In this document: in pieces, positions 1 to 10,995 of the stretch
How positions within the stretch are numbered: position 1 is the first letter of the stretch
How the letters are laid out: every line of letters begins with the position of its first letter
Source: Lasiosphaeria ovina
Lineage: Eukaryota > Ascomycota > Sordariomycetes > Sordariales > Lasiosphaeriaceae
Reading direction: 5' to 3'
DNA: 64,000 nt
NCBI GenBank assembly: GCA_033439765.1
Contig: JAULSN010000001.1
Span: 310,001 to 374,000, forward strand
The notes under the pieces: generated by a model
What the model saw: only the letters and a program-made list of their open reading frames with translations
What the model was told of the DNA's origin: nothing
Database searches by the model: none
Translations under genes and position numbers: made by a program

Positions 1-420
1 CTGAAATAGCCACGCCAATTTTGCGCCACTAATCAGCTCGGGTTGAACGGTAATTAGAATACCCAGGTTTATTTCTCAACCGGAATCATCTCAGCTTCAT
101 CCGAACCCGTGCTGCGAAGGATCCAACCGCAAATCCCTAGCATAGCCTGACCGCTATCAATGAGTAGAACCTCGGTTTTCACCCCTTAGCTAACGTAGAA
201 GTGCCACCGTATCTGCACGTCTCTCAACTACACGCAGGATACGAAGTCTTCATCTACCGGAGGGGATTTGAGCCCCCTTCCACGAACCAAACGACAGCGA
301 CCGCAGCGATAATGGTCGAGCACGTGCAAGAGCCACACGGTCACCGCAGCCCACTTTCTGACTGTAATTAATTAGCTTGAGAAAGGAGCCCGATACCTGG
401 AGAATCACACACCCGGCCTT
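1..420. other. 3' flank of the amidase gene
   Basis: No convincing coding exon, RNA gene or repeat was seen. The stretch lies downstream of the minus-strand amidase stop codon and probably holds its 3' untranslated region. Confidence 0.4.
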
Positions 421-2981
421 TTATTGTGGAGCGTCCGGCCCCGAGTTCCTCGCATTGTCCGCCGGATGGAACATGTGCCTGCCGGTCAGCACCTTGGTCG
501 GCCAGCCGGCATGCTTCAGTGCATCATGTGCGACGCAGAGGAGCATCGCATCGGTCCCTGGCAGATGCTTGTTAGGACGTCGCTCGCTCTCGCCCGTGAA
601 CAAACAGAAAAGTGGGTGCCGCCAGCTTACCTTTTGCGCCGATCAGTGATCCGACGATTGGCGCGTACTCGGTCTTCCCCGAGACCCACGACTCGAATGG
701 ATTCTGCCCGACTGTTCCCGCCCGTGGGCTTTAGCATGTCCCCATATTTCAAGTATACGAGTATGGGTAGGTGCTAGGTGGCTCTACTTACTGGGGATGA
801 TGGCGTTGGGCACTCCCAGCACGGTGGGGAGGCACAAGGGGTTGAGGGCTGAGTCGAAGGGGGCTCTGCGGCCCGGCCCGGAGACCGCGCAGCGGTAGTT
901 GGCGCCGGGCGTCCCGACGGGCAGCAACATGATGGTGTCTGCGGTCAGGACGTTGACCGCCATCCACTTGGCCACGGTCTCGCACTCGCGCAGTCCCTGG
1001 TCCCGCTGCTCCTTGGTCGTGTCGATGCCTCGTTGCCTGAGTACCTAATTAGCAATCTTTATGATGATGAGAAACAGTGAATAAAGAGGCCCTCTTACCA
1101 CCGAGCCGTCGTGAACGGGCTGGTGTACACCTTCTTCCCGAACCGCTGTTGGTATCCCGCGCCAAAGTCGTCGTAGACATGGTAGCCGTCGTAGAAGTTG
1201 GGCCAGTCTCCCGACTTCACAGAGGTTTGGTTAGCAAACTAACTAATCATAGATACGACTCTCTTGCCAAGTTGCCAGCCGGATAGGGGCTAACCTTTTC
1301 CATGTACTCTCTCAGCGGGATGTCTCTGCACTCGGCAGGGCCGGTCTCTGCCCATTCTTCAGCAAGAGACATGCGTGTGTGCGGGACCTGGAGGTAGTTC
1401 TCCAGAGCACCGAGGAACTCGTCTTGGAACTCGTCTTGTATCGCCTGCTGCGGACCGTTGGCTATGGGGAAGAAGTCGGTCGGGTATAGGATGCGCGTTG
1501 GTTTCTGTGCAGAGTTAGCATCTTGTTGGCTGGGAAGCATGCGCGGCGTGAGGTGTCTGACCTGGACGGTCAACTTGACACTATTTCCTGCGGCGGCGAA
1601 TAGTCGAAGGATGTCGGGGGCTGTCCGCGAGAGGATCCCGAGCGAGTCGAAAGGCCTGTTTGGAATGTCAGTATCTAGGTTGAGCTCTACATCTCCATTG
1701 ATCCACCTACGGAACGCTCGGTTGGACTCCTTCGAGCGAAGAAGAGCCAGTCGTCATTCTGATGCCCCAGAGCCCATGGGACGCAGCCGGCATGCGAATG
1801 TTTCCGGTTGCTACAGTGGACGTGGCGTTAGCAAAAACAAAGCGGCAGATTTCAGATCGGCGGGCAGGTAGGGAGTGTAAACATACTGTCGGTTCCGAGT
1901 GAAATATCGACCCAACTATATGCCGCCACCGCCGATCCTGCACCCGCGGAGCTCCCAGAAGAGTTCTGGTATCCATCGCCGCGCGGGTTGTAGGGCGGGC
2001 AGTAGTCGATGGTCTTCTCTAACGGCGCCTCAAACCCGTCAAAGGCGCCCATCTTGGTCTTGCCGATAACGACGGCGCCCCGAGACAGCAGCTCCTTGAC
2101 ATAGGCCGATGTTTCTTTCTGGACGCCGTAGTACTCTGCGTATGAGGGGCTGCCCATGGTTGTCACGACTCCGGCGAGGTGAAAGCTGTCTTTGACCGTG
2201 ATGCGCTTCCCGTTCAGGGGCTTGGTCGGGTCGGGGGGGAAGTACAGCCGCGACGGCACGGCGACGACGGAACGATTTCCCGCGTGGCCACCGACTCGCA
2301 GAGGGCGGAAGCTTGCAACACGGTTAGCTGGGGTAGTTGACGTGGCATTAGGTATTGTCCTTACCGAAATGCATCGCCATCGGGATGGTCAGCGGGGACC
2401 ACAGCAGACACAAAACTAAGCATGGCGTCCTCATACAACCGCCACGCCTGGTGGAGGCCAGATTGCTTGACGAAGTAGGGGCCTTGCGGGACCGGCGGAT
2501 CGGCCGACGAGAAAGGGGAGAGGACGAGGCGGCTGGACCGGAGGCGGAGGTAGTGGTCGACGTCCTCGGCGACGACGAGGGCGCCGCGGCGCTGCTCGGG
2601 AATCTGGACCACAATTATGTTGTTTGTGAATCCATGGCGGAATACATCGTCTTCGGCGGCCTCGAAGCTCTGGAAGGCATGTAGGAGGTACTCGAGGGTC
2701 AGCACGAGGCGGTCGAATGTCACGACGGCTGCGGGCGCGATGGCGGCGTTGCGATCCTCGAGCGGGAGGGCTTTCTGCACGAAACAGGCGTCAGTAGCGC
2801 AGAGAGGGGAATATCGCACCGGGGACTGGAATGGCTTATTTACCTCTTGCCGGCCCCGAACATAGTAGGGGATGCAGTCAACAGTGACGACTGAGTCCTC
2901 GCGAACAGAATCCATGTTGGCGTGTTGTGCTGCGTGTTGTGCTGCGTGTTGTGCTGCGTGTTGTGCTGCTTCCTTGAGCAT
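421..2981 (-). CDS. Arp1-like fungal amidase, 10 exons, 651 aa
   Basis: Predicted amidase-signature hydrolase. Spliced exons on the minus strand: 2981-2844, 2774-2365, 2311-1887, 1810-1711, 1655-1562, 1504-1295, 1214-1099, 1036-792, 711-631, 557-421. The phases all agree and sum to 652 codons including stop. The first ~180 residues resemble the N-terminal domain found on fungal amidases annotated as scytalone-dehydratase-like Arp1. The amidase domain follows, with the Lys motif ITVKDSFHLAG, the glycine-serine motif SGSSAGAGSAVAAYSW and LLPVGTPGANYR near the C-terminus. The signature end reads GTDTTGNIRMPA, where family members have GS at the nucleophile position (see findings). Residues 5-20 are four AAQH units encoded by a 12-bp tandem repeat, so a later Met (MDSVRED) could be the true start. 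The exon 2/3 junction is the least certain. Substrate cannot be predicted. Confidence 0.85.
2919..2970. repeat. 12-bp tandem repeat (about four units) in amidase exon 1
   Basis: The unit GTGTTGTGCTGC repeats about four times on the plus strand. On the coding strand it encodes AAQH repeats just after the first Met. Because the unit is a multiple of three, copy-number changes keep the reading frame. Confidence 0.85.
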
Positions 2982-3352
2982 TTAGTCTGCAGAGAATGTT
3001 GAAGTGGGGGATTTGAGCACACGGGGGCGGGAGGTCATTGAAAACTGGGGACTTCTGTTGCTAGATTCGACTCGTCCGAGCCTCGCCATATGACCCGAGC
3101 GCTCTTTCTGGCGGCTGGCTGAATCGTCACAGTTGGCCCAGGACGCCAAGGGAAGCGCGTCCGTGGTTTTTGCAGATGGACGTTTATTCAATCTAGGTAG
3201 GTATCTAGGTATGTTCGAATTCTCAGTCTCTTTCCGCCTCGTGAACTCCGCGGTTTCCACTCCCAGTTTCTCAAGACATTCGCCGGCTTTAAACCGCCCC
3301 CTACCCAAATGTCATGTAGTATCATATCAACCAATATTCTAACTAGTGACCA
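2982..3352. other. Intergenic region between amidase start and HET gene end
   Basis: Holds the amidase 5' region and the HET gene 3' region. Only short, unconvincing reading frames are present. No TATA-like element was distinguished with confidence. Confidence 0.4.
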
Positions 3353-5875
3353 TCAGCCCCCAACAATAATCCTCTCGCTCTCGTAACGCCCAAGGGAATC
3401 CGGGTTGAAGACCTGGTCCCCATCGCCAAACGCCAGCGGCATGAACAAGGCCGTCTTGCCCAGCAGGCGGTATCTCTGCAGCCCACCATCCCCGACACGG
3501 CCATCTTCCTCAACAATCCACCCCCTACGCATGTACGCGGCGAGCTGGTTGTCGCCCGGCCGGCGCAGCACATCAGGACATACAATCTCATACTCGACCC
3601 CACCCGCAGCCGGAGGCGCAAATACAACAATCCCCCCGTGCGCCGTCGTGTCGATCAAGCTGATCTGGATCTCGTACGTGGGATCGATCTCGCCCGCGAC
3701 TTCATACTCGGCCTTCTCACCGACGACGGTGCGCACGAGCCCGTCGGCAACGGTGATGAGCGCGTGCAGCGCCGTGGCAATCTCGCGCTGCTCGTGCTTG
3801 CGCTGCAGCAGCAGCTTGGTGCCCTCGAGGTCGAGCATCTCACGCAGGTCCGCCGGGATCTCGGCCAGCGGCTTGATGGCCACGCCCGTCAGCGCGTCGA
3901 ACGCCGCGTCGATCAGCGCCGGGTTCTGCGCGATGCGCAGGTACTTGTGCCGGTCGCCGGGCACCTGCCGCGCCTGGTACGCGCATGCTATTGTCCACTC
4001 GCGGCCGCCAGTGACGAGGCACGCGAGCGCTTGCTTCAGGTGCCGGTAGTCGAGCACAGCGTCCATCTGGCCTCTGTGCTGCCGCTGCTCGTACAGGCGG
4101 AAGCCCGAGGCGACGCGCGCCTCGGCCGCAGCTGCGGGATTAGAGGCCGCTTGGTTGTCTGCTTCCCCTCCATTATCTCGTGCCGTGATCCTAGCCCCGG
4201 CGTCAAGGAACCAGTCGAGGGCAGCTCCGGCGAGAAAGGTCTTGACGGCGTCGACGTCGCCAAAGCCGCGGATGGCTCCCGGGCCCATCCCGAGGCGGAT
4301 CACATCCAGCTCCAGGCCGGCAGGGGACAGCGACATGGGCACCGACGCCAACTGCACCGCGTCCCCCAGCCCGAGCCGCACATAGCGGTCGATCCGCGGC
4401 TCACACGCCCAGCCCGTCTCCCTGCGGAGCTTGTTGCCCACGACCAGCTGCTCGTCGGTATCACCTGCCTCACCGCTAGCGAGGAGGGGCTGCCCGACAA
4501 CCGCCAGCGCGGTCGAGTCCCCAGACGCCAGGGCCACGACAGTGGCAATCCACGCGGCCTCGGCCCTCGACAGGTCCTGCGACCCGGTGAGGTAGAGGCC
4601 TGTGCGGCTGGCGTTGAGGGAGATGGACAGCTTGTCGGCGGAGCGCGACGTGTTGAGCGAGTCGATGACGGCGAACGTGGCGAGGTGCGGCGGGATGACG
4701 CGGTCCATGCCGAAGGCGCCGACGAAGCTGGTGGCGTGCGTGAAGGCGATCTTGGTGCGCACCTGCGCGTCGTACGACCCCAGCCGGCCCCGCCAGTAGT
4801 ACGGGTGCGTCGGCTCGACGAACCGCTGCCAGTGCCGCTGGATGCGCTCAGCGCTTGTTAGGCTCGTCGCCGGCAGCCAGATGGACGTCGCGAAGTGCGC
4901 GTTGGCCAGGAACGTCGAGTTGAAGCGCAGGATGGTAACGGAGGCGCCGGGCCGCGCCGGGTCGGCTGTTACTGGTGCCAGGAAGATATGTTCCCGCCCC
5001 ATCCAGAACTCGTGCGCGCACCACGCACGCGTGAACCACCGCGCCGTGAACAGTTTCGCCGTGGCTTCCCACAGATGCCCCTTGTCCTCGTCGCTCCAAG
5101 GGAGGTTTAGTAGCTCCTCGCGGGGAACCTCGACAGACGGTCCAAAGTCTTTGGCGGCTAGGAAGTCACCGAAGCGGAGGAGGATGTCGCCGTTGGCGGG
5201 AGTGAGGCGCACGTCTTCGAGGCAGACAATGACGTGGCGTGCGTTGGAGTAGAGCAGGTCCATGGAGCCGATGGCGTCGACCTTTTCCTGCTCGTTCGTC
5301 TGGTCGATGCACCACTGGTCCAGCCAGAACGCCTCAGACTCGTCGCGGCGCTCGTCGAGAAGGGCGGCGAACATGGCGGGCGCGACTGGCGGCTCCGGCT
5401 CCGGCTCCGGCTCCTGCTCGGACGACGCGAAGCCCCCCTCGACGGCTGGCTTGTGTTGCAAGCCCAGCGCGACATCCCAGTCGCCGTAGTGCCAACAGTA
5501 GCTGAGCATGAGGAACGAGTCGACTGGGGCGAGGGGGTTCTCGTGGACCGCGACGTTTGGAGCCTGTTGATAGGCGCTCGAGGCAGGTCTCGAGTCGCCG
5601 GACGGGGCCACGACAGCTTGTAGGGTCTTGAAGCGAAAGCGCTGCAGCGCATCGCCCTTGCTGCCCAAGCGGTCGGCGGCCCAGGAGTCCAGGTTGCGCA
5701 CGTTTTCCAGGACCTGGCGCGGGGACATCGTCGGCTGCAGGGGCGACGACTCGGTGAGCAGCCGGTGTTTAGTCTCTGATGACAGCTCGACCAGCGCGAG
5801 CGGCGTCGGCGATGCGTGTACCGGATATGTCTTGGCCTCGCAAAAGGGGCCCCGCGTGCCCTGCTTGGCGGCCAT
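3353..5875 (-). CDS. HET-domain (heterokaryon incompatibility) protein, 840 aa
   Basis: Intronless frame. The ATG at 5875 (MAAKQGT) is chosen because the residues upstream look non-coding. The HET domain (PF06985 type) is visible at about residues 122-300: LSYCWHYGDWD (~125-135), FWLDQWCIDQTNEQEKVDAI (~183-202) and the family hallmark RAWCAHEFWMG (~283-293). A short EPEPEPEP tract (~154-162) interrupts the domain between its first two blocks. HET proteins are cytosolic triggers of programmed cell death after fusion of genetically unlike hyphae, although many HET paralogues have no known partner. The C-terminal ~500 residues contain no domain that I recognise. The neighbourhood includes a NACHT protein and relics of TPR and AAA+ genes, a typical setting for allorecognition genes. 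Confidence 0.9.
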   Translation of the reverse strand: MAAKQGTRGPFCEAKTYPVHASPTPLALVELSSETKHRLLTESSPLQPTMSPRQVLENVRNLDSWAADRLGSKGDALQRFRFKTLQAVVAPSGDSRPASSAYQQAPNVAVHENPLAPVDSFLMLSYCWHYGDWDVALGLQHKPAVEGGFASSEQEPEPEPEPPVAPAMFAALLDERRDESEAFWLDQWCIDQTNEQEKVDAIGSMDLLYSNARHVIVCLEDVRLTPANGDILLRFGDFLAAKDFGPSVEVPREELLNLPWSDEDKGHLWEATAKLFTARWFTRAWCAHEFWMGREHIFLAPVTADPARPGASVTILRFNSTFLANAHFATSIWLPATSLTSAERIQRHWQRFVEPTHPYYWRGRLGSYDAQVRTKIAFTHATSFVGAFGMDRVIPPHLATFAVIDSLNTSRSADKLSISLNASRTGLYLTGSQDLSRAEAAWIATVVALASGDSTALAVVGQPLLASGEAGDTDEQLVVGNKLRRETGWACEPRIDRYVRLGLGDAVQLASVPMSLSPAGLELDVIRLGMGPGAIRGFGDVDAVKTFLAGAALDWFLDAGARITARDNGGEADNQAASNPAAAAEARVASGFRLYEQRQHRGQMDAVLDYRHLKQALACLVTGGREWTIACAYQARQVPGDRHKYLRIAQNPALIDAAFDALTGVAIKPLAEIPADLREMLDLEGTKLLLQRKHEQREIATALHALITVADGLVRTVVGEKAEYEVAGEIDPTYEIQISLIDTTAHGGIVVFAPPAAGGVEYEIVCPDVLRRPGDNQLAAYMRRGWIVEEDGRVGDGGLQRYRLLGKTALFMPLAFGDGDQVFNPDSLGRYESERIIVGG

Positions 5876-6423
5876 TTCGCTGTTGCCAGAGCAGGTCGAT
5901 AGATGCTGTTGAGAGACAGTTTGGTGAGCAATTCTCAAAGGCCGCAATAGGGATCGGAGGGTCCTTGAAATTGATGGTCGAAGGCAAGGGTTTCGGACCA
6001 TCCGCATTTTCACACAAGAGTTGGCATCAGCACGAAAGTCGTTGAGTGGAAATGGAAGCCCCACGGAAGTCACTCAAAACCCCGCTGCAAGCTGCCCCGG
6101 CCCCCGAGCAAGTTTGCCGATTAAAAGCTGCAGCGGGGGCAAGGCATAATTGCTCTCTTTCAGCTCGGCAGCCTGGTGCGCCTTGTGGCCGGGAATTCCC
6201 ACGACAGCCCAAACAGGAAAATCGGCGAGTGGTACATCGAAGTAATTATTTTTAAATAATCATGTGTACACGCTCGAAATAAAGTATAGGTCGGTAATAC
6301 CTTGCGAACGTGACATTACCATTAACTACATGCATGTGTCTGTTCAGCGTACACCCCTTGCTCACCTCCATCCAGGTGCACCTTGCACGGGGATGTTTGA
6401 CTGGTCGAGCCGTCGGAGGCCGC
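5876..6423. other. Intergenic region, HET promoter side
   Basis: Contains the upstream region of the HET gene and the 3' side of the small secreted-protein gene. There is an AT-rich patch near 6240-6260. No gene is supported. Confidence 0.4.
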
Positions 6424-6637
6424 TCACTTTTTGGGCCGGAATGTGTAGATCTTGCTGCAGAGGTGGGAGTTCCACACTACCCCGGTAATCTTGTTGTCTT
6501 TGATGCCGGACCAAGTCTGCGCTTGCTTGAGGGTGTTGCCGTTTCTGCAAATTGTCAGAAAATGATGCTCCGTATTAATAGCATCCAGGTGTGGGTGAGT
6601 AAGTGAGTGATTGATTGAGTGAGTGAGTGGTTGAGTT

Positions 6638-6682
<45 letters not shown>

Positions 6683-7302
6683 CATTACTCATGGGGGTGT
6701 CATCACACCACTGTCGCCGCGAAACGGAAAGAGAGGGGGGGAAGACAGAGGGGGAGAGAAACAACTCACCCAACAACAGTAAGATCAGCTTTGCTCTGCG
6801 CATCAGACGGGATCTGCCACGAGAACGTCTGGCCCGACGAGAACAAGCAGCTTTGCATGCTCTTCGTGTCGCCCTTCATGTTCTCCCAGATGTGGTACCT
6901 CCCCGCGTCTCGCGACGTCTCGGGCAGCCTGCACACATTGCTGGTCTGAAATCTGAAGGTTGGGTCGCTGCAGTCAAGCTCGTTGGCACAGTACTATTAT
7001 GGTGGACAACTGTCAGGAAGCTGCCACTGGTGCCTGCGGTTCTTGGCCGCCATGGTGCGATGGAGGGAGTAGAGACATACGAATACGGCCGACCACCACT
7101 CTTTGGGGCTGATGTCGGCCCTGTCGAACGGGTAGCAGTTCATGAGGAAATACCCCGGGGTGACGGCGGGTGCAGCGGGGGCAGCGCGGTCGGCGACGGT
7201 GACGGCAGCGGTCCGGTCAGAGGCGTGGCCCAGGGACGGGAAGGCCGCCACGCCGTGTAGGAATAAAACCCCGGCAACGGCGAGCATCTTGGAGACGAAC
7301 AT
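6424..7302 (-). CDS. Small secreted cysteine-containing protein, 188 aa, 3 exons
   Basis: Exons 7302-7081, 6993-6770 and 6544-6424 join in phase to 189 codons including stop. The protein starts with a typical secretion signal (MFVSKMLAVAGVLFLHGVAA). A short Ala/Val-rich linker follows, then a domain with six Cys: MNCYPF, YCANELDC, SNVCRLP, QSCLFS and HLCSK. The end is IYTFRPKK. I do not recognise the family. Size, signal peptide and paired Cys resemble secreted effector-like or cell-wall-associated small proteins, which is inference only. Intron 2 is large and carries a long GT microsatellite on the plus strand. Splice sites are good: donors gtatgt and gtgagt, acceptors tag and cag. Confidence 0.75.
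6595..6680. repeat. Microsatellite: (GAGT)n followed by (GT)20
   Basis: Degenerate GAGT/GATT units at 6595-6635 lead into about twenty uninterrupted GT dinucleotides at 6641-6680. The tract lies inside intron 2 of the minus-strand secreted-protein gene. Confidence 0.95.
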
Positions 7303-8841
7303 TCTGGGAACAAGAGCGAGATTTGAGACCGAGTTCCAAAGGAAAATAGCAAGAAAAATGAACGAGTGGCTGAGCGCGCTGATGCTGGCCCGGAGATCAA
7401 AGAAAGACTGGACTGACGAGCAGCACAGAAGCAAAGCCGGAAAGCATGGCTGCCTTCTATATTATCGTGACTGCCCCCCTGCGTATTGCCTGGGTTGCAT
7501 CAAGGGCCAAAACCAGACTTATCTCACCTAGCTTGGCTTGAGGCACTGCAATCTGAGGTGGCAAGGAGTCGGAAATGGCGACGGGTGGGGTAATTAATGA
7601 GTTTTGATGCCTGGAAAAGGGACAATTTCCTAGTTAACCAACAGACCGGCCACTGGGGGCAAGAGAGTAATCTTTCAGAGAAGGGTTGCAATTCCACCGA
7701 CTTTGAGGTGGCCATGAGGCCCAGAGCCCCATGTAATCTTCAGAAGCAAGACGGGGCTGCGCTGCATTTGCCGCACGCACCAAAACAAATGTGCAGCTGG
7801 CTGACTGGCTTCAGTCAGATTTCAGTGAGCAGACGTCTCAAAGGGGAAAATGGTCGATGCGAAGGGCCAGGAGGGGGCTAGTCAGTCTGGCAAAGCAAGC
7901 CTGGGGCTGACGGTGCGCCGCATGGTGGTGAGGCACAGCAAATCGACCTCCAGGAAAGTGACAGCTGTTTGAAGAATTTTGGGTGTTGAAGTCTTGGCAC
8001 AGTCAATCAACCCGAACCATCAGCTGTCAGCCGTCACCCCCAGGCAGCCCTGGATCAACCTTGGCCACCAGCCAAGTGACCCAAACCTGGCAACCAGATC
8101 ACGTAACGACACTCCACCAAGCCATGCAATTTGGACGCCTCGAGACATGAACGCATACGCTCAACATCTTAACACAAAAGTACCTACATATTCGACACTG
8201 CCCACTTTCATCATGTTCGGTGTGTGTTGCCACCTGCCTCGATCCCACCCATTCTTATCTTAGTTGTTGACGGCGGACAATTAGCGGGTTGAATGTTAAT
8301 TATAACGTTAACACAAACTTTCTCGTCTATCAAACTCAGCACTATAACCGAAAGTATCTTATTCAAGACCAACGCAACTATTCAATCCAATCCCTGAATG
8401 TTTGTTATCAGACGACTTTCCAAGATTTTGAATGGCCTTAATACCTAACGGCTCGCTCTAAAGGTTTCTCGCCGAGGGAGGTAAAAGCTATTAGAATCCC
8501 TATTTTGGAATCCATAGGCCTATTTCTTGATCATAAACACCTAGCTACCTGTATTAAAGCCTTTTCCTGGCCGGTGTAATCCGTATTTGCCAGGTTATCA
8601 CATTTTTCTGCCCAAGTGCGGACGTACCACGCCAAGAAACATGCTGGGATTAGATTATAAAGATGCCACAGTAAACAGATCCCTGTCTCGGCGCAGTGGT
8701 GTGGCTGCCTGACCCTACAGCCAATGCAGGCATCCTCGTACCTACGGCGCGGTGTATTTACCCTGCATAAGGTAGCTCCTCTGCGCTATCTCTTTGTATA
8801 AAGAACTAGACTTATTCCTTCATAAATAGCTTCGAATCTAC
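7303..8841. other. Intergenic region with no supported gene
   Basis: The first few hundred bases are the promoter side of the secreted-protein gene. Base composition becomes AT-richer from about 8270 to 8840. Reading frames here are short and not protein-like. Confidence 0.4.
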
Positions 8842-9292
8842 ATGCCTTTCTGGATGCACCTCCTTAGCTCTATTTTGCCACTAACAAAAGAACACCACAA
8901 GACCGGGGACGCACGGTACAAGGTCGCTTGGCATCTGGCCAGGCTATGCCAGTGGAGTGAAGCAAGGTACGTACTCGTTTTCTCCACTCCCCAACACCGT
9001 ACATGTTCCCCGACTAATCGACTGCGCTTGATGCAGGGACGCTCTAGTAGCCGCACTAAACGTGTACCGATCAGAGAAAGACGAATCTTTCCGTCAAGGC
9101 GAAATTGCTCCTTCAAGTTACAAGTTGGCGCTGGTACTTGCGAGACTAGGTGAGACGAATCAAGCCCGAGACGCCATACAAACTGCCGAAGCAATCAAGA
9201 CCATGACGCAAGGGGTGGTATTGGAGGACCATTAAATAGCTGACGATGAGGAGGCTGCTTATGACCAGCTGGCGAGTTCGTGGTCTCGGTAG
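8842..9292 (+). pseudogene. C-terminal TPR fragment with an in-frame stop
   Basis: The frame reads HHKTGDARYKVAWHLARLCQ, then a good intron (donor at 8967, CTAAT branch, cag acceptor; exon resumes at 9037). It continues with LVAALNVYRSEKDESFRQGE and SSYKLALVLARLGETNQA. These are two helical TPR-type repeats like those ending fungal TPR/STAND proteins. A TAA at 9233-9235 interrupts, yet the same frame continues with DDEEAAYDQLASSWSR to a TAG at 9290-9292, a natural-looking C-terminus. No upstream domain is recognisable, so this is a 5'-truncated, nonsense-interrupted relic. Confidence 0.7.
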
Positions 9293-10039
9293 TTGATGGC
9301 TCCCCTTTTGACGCATCATTTACTTTGAACTTCCAAGCAGCATTTCCGCAGGTCTTGATTTAAGTAATTATAAATATAACAAAGAGGGAAAGTTTGTTGA
9401 CCCAAGGTGCCTGATCAACTCAATGTGGTTGCTTCTTGTCAGTCAGCTATTCTAGCACAGGGGCAGTTTTATCGGCTCCTTGAACTTCCCTTCCGCATTG
9501 TGTCTGAAGAGCGAACCTAACAGTTTATCCACCGGCATTTCAATACGCGATGCACACTCCAGAGCGCATTGTCGTTGGACCAGCGCAGAAAAGCCAGCCC
9601 GCTCAACATCAATTGCGACTTGATCAGCTATACACGACATGTCCGAGCCGGCACACGCTTGGGCACAGAGACTGAGCACAGCTCCTCAAAGGGGCAGTCA
9701 ACATTGCAGACCTAAGTTGTTCAAGGTTGTAATTATTTCCCAAGTTATGGCCCGCGCATGGCACCCCCTCAAGTCCATCGCCAAATTCGACAAACCCTAA
9801 CCCTAGGCGGGAACTTCGGTCACTCGTCAAAATAGCTCTGAAATATTTGGACAATCGAGGCGGTGCTCACTGCCTTGATTTTGTCGAGGTTCGTCTTGAA
9901 GACAACTGGTATCTGGTCAATTAACCACAAGGACGCTTGTTATAATAGCAGGAAGTACTTTTGGGTGATGGGGAAAAGGTGATAACAGAGCTGAGAGCTG
10001 TTATAGCGCTCGTATCCATGGTCTAATTCAAGTAGACTG
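9293..10039. other. Degenerate intergenic DNA with telomere-like motif
   Basis: No gene is supported. A two-unit CCCTAA motif lies at 9792-9807. The ~90 bases after it resemble a second block near 10642 (same motif, then GGTCAC, then a GAGGCGGTGCT word and CTGCCTTGATT), which suggests an old duplication flanking the AAA+ relic. Confidence 0.4.
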
Positions 10040-10470
10040 CCCCTCCTCCTGAACCTTCTCAGGTTCCTACTCAACCCTATCGGACTGCTCCTTGTCAATG
10101 GCAAGAACCGCCAGCAGGTGAGTCTCACTAAGCGGCTCACCGCTCTCAAATGCCAACGCCAGTGCATTCTTAATGATGTTTCGGATCTCTCTGCCGTTAA
10201 TTCTATACTTGCTGAGGCGGGAAAAATGGGCTCGTCCCACTCCTGTGGAGCAGCAAGGGGTGCTCCGTCGCGGGGTGGCGGCTCGCCTCGCGAGCTAGGA
10301 GAAGCGTCTTTTAGATTCTGCCTCGCTCCTTGGGAGCGAGTTTGTCGTAGAAGAACTTGAATTGGATCCGTGACTGGAACGCTGCGTGGAAATTTGTTAC
10401 ACGGTTCGTGGTGAGAAAGAGGACTCTTGTTAGTGGGGCTGAACGAGGCTAGTTAGTAGTAACAGAGTCA
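10040..10470 (-). pseudogene. Relic of an AAA+ ATPase C-terminal half
   Basis: On the minus strand the sequence reads VLFLTTNRVTNFHAAFQSRI, which matches the sensor-1 (LTTN) and arginine-finger (SRI) region of fungal AAA+ ATPases of the Bcs1-like/uncharacterised lid-domain group. The continuation YDKLAPKERGRI meets a stop. Further on, in another frame, YRINGREIRNIIKNALALAF and SETHLLAVLAI match the small helical lid. Walker A and B are absent. Frameshift, stop and missing N-terminus make it a pseudogene fragment. Confidence 0.65.
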
Positions 10471-10995
10471 TTTTGGCTGCTTAGCATGGATGCGGATCCC
10501 GGGGTCGTCGTATTATTGCCAACCTTGGTAATTCTCGAGTTGGCCAAGGAACTGACGTGTAACATTTAATTGGAAATGAGCATACTTTATTGGAGAATGG
10601 GGTTTGTTGCAAAGAAGGTCACCTACTAGAGAAGTGCATAGACCCTAACCCTAGGTGAAGGAAGACAGGTCACCTGACCGTTGTCTAAAATGGCTGAGGC
10701 GGTGCTGCCTTGATTGGCATTTCCCTCATTGGCGCCAGGACGATGCACTGCCCCTCAGCCCTGGCCATGGCGCGGGCGCATACACTGCGCATGATGCGTG
10801 GCGATCCATGCCCGACGTCCTCCTCTCCGAGCGAGGTGTGCTTCACATAATTCATCTTCAATCGAGGCCTCTTTCTGAATCTGCGTGACACGTTGCGATC
10901 CGAATTAAACCCTCCCGTTTCAAGTTCATTCACTCCGTGATTTCAATCGCATCTCCAACAGGTCGAAAAGCTGGCGCTGGCAAGGATCGGGCGGA
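10471..10995. other. Upstream region of the NACHT gene
   Basis: Contains the second telomere-like block (10642-10655) and otherwise no supported gene. It presumably includes the NACHT-gene promoter. Confidence 0.35.

Noticed and set aside
1800..1830. Repeat-induced point mutation as the cause of Ser to Asn in the amidase
   Set aside because: The change is a C:G to T:A transition but not in the preferred CpA context, and the gene shows no other such damage.
6619..7260. Long plus-strand frame over the GT microsatellite
   Set aside because: It is a shadow of the spliced minus-strand secreted-protein gene. Val/Cys runs come from the (GT)n tract.
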